DNA of 17,045 nucleotides, taken from Chloroflexota bacterium. Its GTDB lineage: Bacteria > Chloroflexota > Anaerolineae > Fen-1058. The translations under genes were made by a program, and so were the position numbers. The notes under the pieces were generated by a model. That model had not been told where the DNA came from. It was given only the letters and a program-made list of their open reading frames with translations, and did not search any database. Location of the stretch: positions 1 through 17,045 of the forward strand of contig JACRBO010000088.1 in the NCBI GenBank assembly GCA_016219235.1. The letters run 5' to 3'. Shown piece by piece: positions 13,701 through 17,045 of this stretch. How positions within the stretch are numbered: position 1 is the stretch's first letter; each line of letters opens with the position of its first letter.

Positions 13701-16121
13701 GCAAAGTATGAAAACAGCATTCGTTACTTTGCCGACGTGTTGTATGAAATGTCCAACGGCGTCCATCGCCTGGGCAAGGTCACCCTCTATCGGGATGGCA
13801 AGAACATGGACTCTGTCAACGTCCAATGGGTTCCCAGCTGCTATCCGAACTCCCATGTCTCCGGCTACTTTAGCAGGTCAAATCGCGTACTGATGTGCGA
13901 CGACTCCCCAGGTTGGTGGGGATCTCTGAACAGCGACAGCGCGCAGCGCGGCGCCGGCGATACACTGGGGCACGAGTGGGGGCACCTTTTCTACGGGATG
14001 TTCGACGAATATGTCTTTCAAACAGGCGACGTGGCGTCCAAGTACACGATCATGGCGTTCGACTGGCTGGGCTGGGGCGACTATCGCTGGTTCAATTTCT
14101 CGGCCAACACGCCGTACTTTAGCCTGAAAACCTTTCAGGGCCGCATCTTTGGCGCCGATGCCTGGACGACCATGACGCGCCCGCCCGAGCAGGACCCGCG
14201 CAACAGTGGCTGGCCGTGGCGTTTGTATTGGCCGGAACTCGCCGCCGTGGCGCCCGCGCCCGGCCAGCTGCCCACCATCGAACTGTCGCAGACAGTTGCG
14301 ATCACCAAAGCCCGCGAGAATCTACAAATCATCTGGGTGCCGGGCTTCACGGCGCGCGTCACCCACGGCCCCAATGCCGTGCTGACCGTCGCCAACGGCG
14401 TCGTGCGCGAGATCGTGATCGATCGCTCGGCGCTGATGGCCGACAGCGGCTACCTGGACGAAGTGAAGGCCGCCGTCGCCACTTTGATCGATCAGACCCC
14501 GGCGGGTGACACGCTCGGCGTGATCGCCTTCGACGGCGCGGCCACGGTCGTGCAGCCGCTGACCGACATCGTCGATCAAACGACGAAGGATACGGTCACC
14601 GCGGCCGTCAACGGCCTCGCGGCGGGCAACGCGCAGGCCGCGCCCGGCGTCGCGTTGCAGTCGGCCCTGACCGCGCTGACCGCGCCCACCGTGCCCACCG
14701 ACACCACGCGCGTCGTCTACTTCATCACCGCCGGCGCCCACACCACCGGCGCGCACGCCATCACCGTCGTGCCCGGTTTCCAGGCCAATGGTATCGAAGT
14801 ACACGTCTTCGGCTTCGATCCGACCGACGGCGACCAGGCCAATCTGCACCAGCTGACCGACCTGACCGGCGGTGAATACACCACCGTGTTCGGCGCCAGC
14901 GACCTGCAGGACGCTTTCCAGATGACGGGTGACGACACCTCGCCCACGCTCGACGTGGTGCTGAACTCGGTCGAAGCCGAAGTCGCGGCGAGCGAGACCT
15001 ACACGCTGCCTGTCACCGTCGACGCGTCGCTGGGCGAAGTGGACTTTGAGATCACCTACTTCGGTGAACCGCTGTCGGCGACCGTCTCGTTAATCGATCC
15101 CACGGGCGCGCCCATCCCGATCGATTCCGCTGCCGACTGCGATACCTGGGGTAGCGGCGCCGACGCCGAGACCACGTGTTACGTCAGCCGTCTCGATCCG
15201 GCCGGCAACTGGACGGTTAAAGTCGTCGCGGTCGACGACGTCTATGTCCTCATCACGGCCAGCGGTGTGGCGCAGGCCGGTCACTCGACCTACGACGCGA
15301 CGATCACGTCGCCAGATGGCGACGTGGTCGACTACCCGCAGCCGATCGTGATCGAAGCCTCGGTGAAAGACAGCTACCCGATCGCGGGGTTGGCGGCCGC
15401 CGGCTCGATTCATGGGCAGGGTGGCACGGAGCTCGCCGTGAACTTGCACGACGACGGCGTCGCGCCGGACCGAATCGCCAACGATGGCGTCTACGCAGGT
15501 TACGTCGATTACACGCAAGACGGCGAGCAGATCGTCACCGTGCACTTCGACAACGCGGCCGGCACGGGCTTCTACACCGACCTGGGCCTGATGACCACCG
15601 ACCCCGAACCGCTGCCGGCCGTCAGCGAAAACTTCGAACGCTACGCCGAGTATCAGATCACGGTCAGGGGCTGGCAAGCGGACGATCACGCCGACTGGCC
15701 CGCCGATCCCGACCGGCCCGCCACCGCGGTGACGCCGGACAACATCGCCGTTCACGGTCGCATCGACTTTGAAAACGACGTGGACGTGTTCAAGATCACC
15801 GTGCCCGCCAACTATACCAACACGCTCGGCCTGCGGATCGATCGGTTGGGGTTGGACATGGATCCCTACGTCGTCGTCTATCCCGCCGATCATGCGTGGG
15901 AATTCGAGCGCTACATCGACTACACGCCGACCAGCGACGATTCGTTGTTCGTGCCGCTCGACGTGACGCCGGGTGAGACGTACTACGTGGAAGTCTGGCA
16001 CTGGGAGGAAACCGCGGCCACCGGCACGTATGACGTGAGCGCCGGGCCGTATCTGTGGAGCGACCCGATCGCCAAAGAGAAGGTTGTCTACAAGGTAATG
16101 CTGCCACTGATTCGGCGGTAA
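10770..16121 (+). CDS. Giant secreted CLCA-like protein: adhesion modules + HEWGH metalloprotease + VWA + beta domains
   Basis: A 1783-residue exported protein with signal peptide 1 to about 28 (PPASAS). In order: truncated ricin-like segment (about 51-88), DUF11-type domain (about 105-165 and 309-368) interrupted by an F5/8-type C (discoidin-like) domain (about 167-308), cadherin-like Ig domain (about 370-460), jelly-roll/MAM-like (about 465-615), Fn3 (about 617-710), second jelly-roll (about 717-860), second Fn3 (about 863-950), CLCA-type protease region (about 953-1150), VWA (about 1210-1390), CLCA-like beta domains (about 1400-1620, with LHDDGVAPDRIANDGVYAGY) and a PPC domain (about 1655-1765). 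The motif HEWGHLFYGMFDEY (1068-1081) matches HExxHxxxGxxDE of CLCA proteins, so the protease is likely active; the VWA metal site is lost. The protein ends in MLPLIRR. AAGGAG 6 nt before the ATG fixes the start. Likely a surface protease that binds carbohydrate or protein. Confidence 0.85.
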   Translation: MLQRMNRWISIVVILMLCLSILPPASASPIGLASEPSAPQAVTAPSSAAPLAADRVSPKTDGGQCLTVNGTDPGAASGLALDSCQGTPGEVRTGIDAQFLAPLTKDLAVQKTLAPGQPGEVAPGSDVVYQITVSNPGDEAATNVQVKDTVPVSFTLSPSGNTNWTAGYRYVRFRGLSEAGNRGAWLSMSELGLLDGTGAQISKAGWLVTYYDNQQNSTDQAAANAIDNNPATIWHTAWSGTPGYPHEIQVDTGAVRTLAGFTYLPRQDGNSNGRVGDFQFYVSEDGVTWVQAAQGTFADTASLKTVNFAPPALYATLAGPIAPGATATLTITLRADALARGMYINTATLTAGDANSANNTGIATVQVGPNRTPVAVNDSYDRSSGAQLIIPAPGVLANDTDADRNPLTAVKVSDPAHGAVTLNANGSFTYTPTVGFVDDDSFTYKANDGAADSPVATVTIKGRKLIENFESGVLPAGWQVSGTTQGWRFDDPKRRTNLTGGTGKFAIVDSDYEGYVKITTTLRTPPLDLSAAASVRLTFKTMFRPYQTSTADVDVSVDNGATWTNIWRKTGADYNGTISLLVPQAVGQSTVLFRFHYYNADFAFYWLVDDVEVQAFTLPAAPGALGAVVADPSVNLTWTDNSVDESNFIIERSPDGASGWVEAGRVAANVTAFTHKNVACGTPVTYRVKAIAGSLQSGYSNSANITMPPCPPPLTTINEHFDASQSLPAGWTLVDGGWVFDQPNQTGATGYAPYIGTGTGGQLRTPVFNMTGINAVLLKFQTKTNLFAGQSVTQTVKVDVSQDGGATWVTAWDKPTAYQGSVVIDLSPWAANQSSVMVRFRRELPYAGTFWQIDDVEFGPMPAPITPADFTATMTAWSEVLLGWSGSDGSKFQVERSADGGSSWTQIANLTDGATTYVDKGTASYTGYQYRVRAYTPAGQSAYSSLASATTGDRSVRYVDVTISLHPTATIGTAADRAKYENSIRYFADVLYEMSNGVHRLGKVTLYRDGKNMDSVNVQWVPSCYPNSHVSGYFSRSNRVLMCDDSPGWWGSLNSDSAQRGAGDTLGHEWGHLFYGMFDEYVFQTGDVASKYTIMAFDWLGWGDYRWFNFSANTPYFSLKTFQGRIFGADAWTTMTRPPEQDPRNSGWPWRLYWPELAAVAPAPGQLPTIELSQTVAITKARENLQIIWVPGFTARVTHGPNAVLTVANGVVREIVIDRSALMADSGYLDEVKAAVATLIDQTPAGDTLGVIAFDGAATVVQPLTDIVDQTTKDTVTAAVNGLAAGNAQAAPGVALQSALTALTAPTVPTDTTRVVYFITAGAHTTGAHAITVVPGFQANGIEVHVFGFDPTDGDQANLHQLTDLTGGEYTTVFGASDLQDAFQMTGDDTSPTLDVVLNSVEAEVAASETYTLPVTVDASLGEVDFEITYFGEPLSATVSLIDPTGAPIPIDSAADCDTWGSGADAETTCYVSRLDPAGNWTVKVVAVDDVYVLITASGVAQAGHSTYDATITSPDGDVVDYPQPIVIEASVKDSYPIAGLAAAGSIHGQGGTELAVNLHDDGVAPDRIANDGVYAGYVDYTQDGEQIVTVHFDNAAGTGFYTDLGLMTTDPEPLPAVSENFERYAEYQITVRGWQADDHADWPADPDRPATAVTPDNIAVHGRIDFENDVDVFKITVPANYTNTLGLRIDRLGLDMDPYVVVYPADHAWEFERYIDYTPTSDDSLFVPLDVTPGETYYVEVWHWEETAATGTYDVSAGPYLWSDPIAKEKVVYKVMLPLIRR

Positions 16122-16130
16122 CACTCAACC

Positions 16131-16240
16131 GGTGTGCATGCAAACGCTTCGCGTGTCAGACGTTTAGCTGAGCAGGCTCCCACGCCCGCGTATCCGGCGG
16201 CGTGGTAGCCGCCTCTGCTGATACCTGTTGCATGCACACC
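16131..16240. repeat. 110-bp nested palindromic element after the CLCA-like gene
   Basis: Perfect 13-bp outer arms GGTGTGCATGCAA (16131-16143) and its complement (16228-16240) enclose inner arms GGCTCCCACGCC (16175-16186) and GGCGTGGTAGCC (16199-16210), which pair at 11 of 12. Between the left arms sits ACGCTTCGCGTG (16144-16155), the same 12-mer as in the tandem repeat near position 150. It begins 9 nt after the stop codon and may form a stable 3'-end hairpin or be a small transposon-like unit. No T-run follows. Confidence 0.65.
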
Positions 16241-16311
16241 TCAATCGCCCATCGGTTGGCCGGCCGCAGCGTGCGTCGAGAGCGAGTCTTCAAGGCTCCC
16301 GGCGCACGCTG

Positions 16312-16344
16312 TGTGATAGTTTGGTGATAGAGCCAGTGTATACT
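16312..16344 (+). promoter_or_regulatory. Second SARP-type operator-promoter, in front of the ricin-like secreted protein
   Basis: Heptamers TGTGATA (16312-16318) and GGTGATA (16323-16329) are 11 bp apart, and the -10 box TATACT (16339-16344) starts 9 bp after the second. Spacing is identical to the site at 7091-7123. Transcription would start near 16351, about 47 nt before the ATG at 16398. Together the two sites suggest one regulator for both promoters. Confidence 0.6.
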
Positions 16345-16397
16345 CTGCGGCACGTGGATATCACCATCACAAACTTCAGTTGAGAGGAAAGTTCGTC

Positions 16398-17045
16398 ATG
16401 AAAGCAATCTTGTACGTCATGTGTATCATAGCGCTACTCGCTGTGTTCAGCCCGATCTCAACATTGGCGGCCCCGTTGGCCGCCGACATGATCTCACCCA
16501 AATCCGACGGCGGCCAATGCCTGACCGTCAACGGCGCCGATCCCACCACCGCACCGGGACTTGTACTGGATTCATGTCGGGGCACGCCGCAGCAGATGTG
16601 GACGCACGATAGCGTGTCGGGCAAGTGGCAGACGGGCCTGTATGCCAACTCCTGTCAGGACGACAACAGCACCCACACCGGCACTGCGCACAAAGTGAGG
16701 CACTGCGCCGAAAGCCGCGAGCTCACACTCGAACCCAATCCAACCTTGACGGATAGTTGGCGAATTGTAAGCACCACCAACGTGATTGACTGGGGCGTCT
16801 ATGGCGTCCCGGCGGTGGCGTCGCAAAACGGTTGGTCATACCAGCTCTTTAGCTGGCTCCAGCCGGATGTGGATGTGGTCAACACACAGGGCTGCGCCAT
16901 CCCCTATCCGCTCCTCGTCACGGACTCGGCGGGTTACGCCCGCGAGTTGGCCTGTGACCATATCGCCAAAGTTCAGCCCCCGTACTACAACGCCAATGCC
17001 CTGCGCGACCCCGGTGTCTGGCCGGGAACGGTAGCGTCGGGCGCA
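16398..17045 (+). CDS. N-terminal part of a secreted protein with a ricin-type lectin motif (partial)
   Basis: The frame is open for 216 codons to the right edge. Residues 1-24 are a signal peptide (MKAILYV...STLA). Residues about 39-80 read GGQCLTVNG, LVLDSC, QQMW and SGKWQTG, the pattern of a ricin B-type beta-trefoil repeat (QxW motif; Cys41 and Cys60 as a likely disulphide), a carbohydrate-binding fold. Later residues (about 145-216) hold further Cys and aromatic residues that I cannot assign; a catalytic domain could follow outside the window. The ribosome site is GAGAGGA, about 9 nt before the ATG. Codons 24-64 align without gaps to codons 48-88 of the 10770 gene (103 of 123 bases by hand). 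It has its own promoter at 16312-16344. Confidence 0.75.
   Translation, partial: MKAILYVMCIIALLAVFSPISTLAAPLAADMISPKSDGGQCLTVNGADPTTAPGLVLDSCRGTPQQMWTHDSVSGKWQTGLYANSCQDDNSTHTGTAHKVRHCAESRELTLEPNPTLTDSWRIVSTTNVIDWGVYGVPAVASQNGWSYQLFSWLQPDVDVVNTQGCAIPYPLLVTDSAGYARELACDHIAKVQPPYYNANALRDPGVWPGTVASGA

Noticed and set aside
15090..16124. 344-codon open frame on the minus strand
   Set aside because: Antisense to the PPC/beta-domain end of the CLCA-like gene; low-complexity Arg/Val/Gly composition and no family motif. A GC-rich shadow.
1..17045. CRISPR arrays, tRNA or rRNA genes, insertion-sequence transposases
   Set aside because: I looked and saw no regularly spaced repeat array, no cloverleaf-like sequence and no transposase motif; the repeats present are short palindromes only.

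Overview
This 17 kb window is GC-rich and looks like a Chloroflexota (Anaerolineae-type) genome or metagenome bin. Grounds: a long regulator joining BTAD, cyclase-like, ATPase and TPR modules; large secreted proteins of stacked beta domains; a C-terminal tail ending MLPLIRR; a small SYLLRL-type protein; and several families of short palindromic repeats between genes. The assignment is by resemblance only; no rRNA or tRNA gene is present.

Region 1 (1-3.06 kb) is housekeeping. A gene starting on the minus strand leaves the window at its left edge (1-57). Divergent from it is a pterin/folate pair: a QueD/PTPS-family enzyme (290-769) whose stop codon overlaps the start of a fused FolK-FolP protein (766-2151). 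The PTPS protein carries both the Cys of QueD/PTPS and the Glu of PTPS-III (C27-E28-P-L-H31-G-H33), and no folB lies between, so it may supply the pterin for the folate arm. A rhomboid protease (2269-2991) follows after an inverted-repeat element.

Region 2 (3.06-7.0 kb) is one minus-strand gene of 1311 codons: winged helix + BTAD (SARP-like), a degenerate class III cyclase domain, an AAA/NACHT-like ATPase and a TPR tail. It is divergent from region 3, and a clear TTAACG-N17-TATACT promoter supports the chosen start. A 33-bp palindrome is embedded in frame in its coding sequence.

Region 3 (7.1-17.0 kb) is a plus-strand set of exported proteins: a lipoprotein (7223-7657), a HEYKH metalloprotease with a C-terminal membrane anchor (7746-9917) whose N-terminal domain is a paralogue of that lipoprotein, a 54-residue RiPP-precursor-like peptide (10092-10256), a 70-residue small protein (10361-10573), a 1783-residue secreted protein built like an animal CLCA protein (HEWGH protease + VWA + beta domains) with bacterial adhesion modules in front (10770-16121), and the start of a secreted ricin-lectin-like protein (16398 to the right edge).

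The most interesting link between regions 2 and 3 is regulatory. The promoters at 7091-7123 and 16312-16344 share a gapless 33-bp layout: two GTGATA-containing heptamers exactly 11 bp apart, then 9 bp, then a TATRCT -10 box. This is the layout of SARP/BTAD operators, and one of the two lies in the divergent promoter region of the BTAD gene. My inference is that the BTAD protein controls a secreted protease/adhesin regulon.
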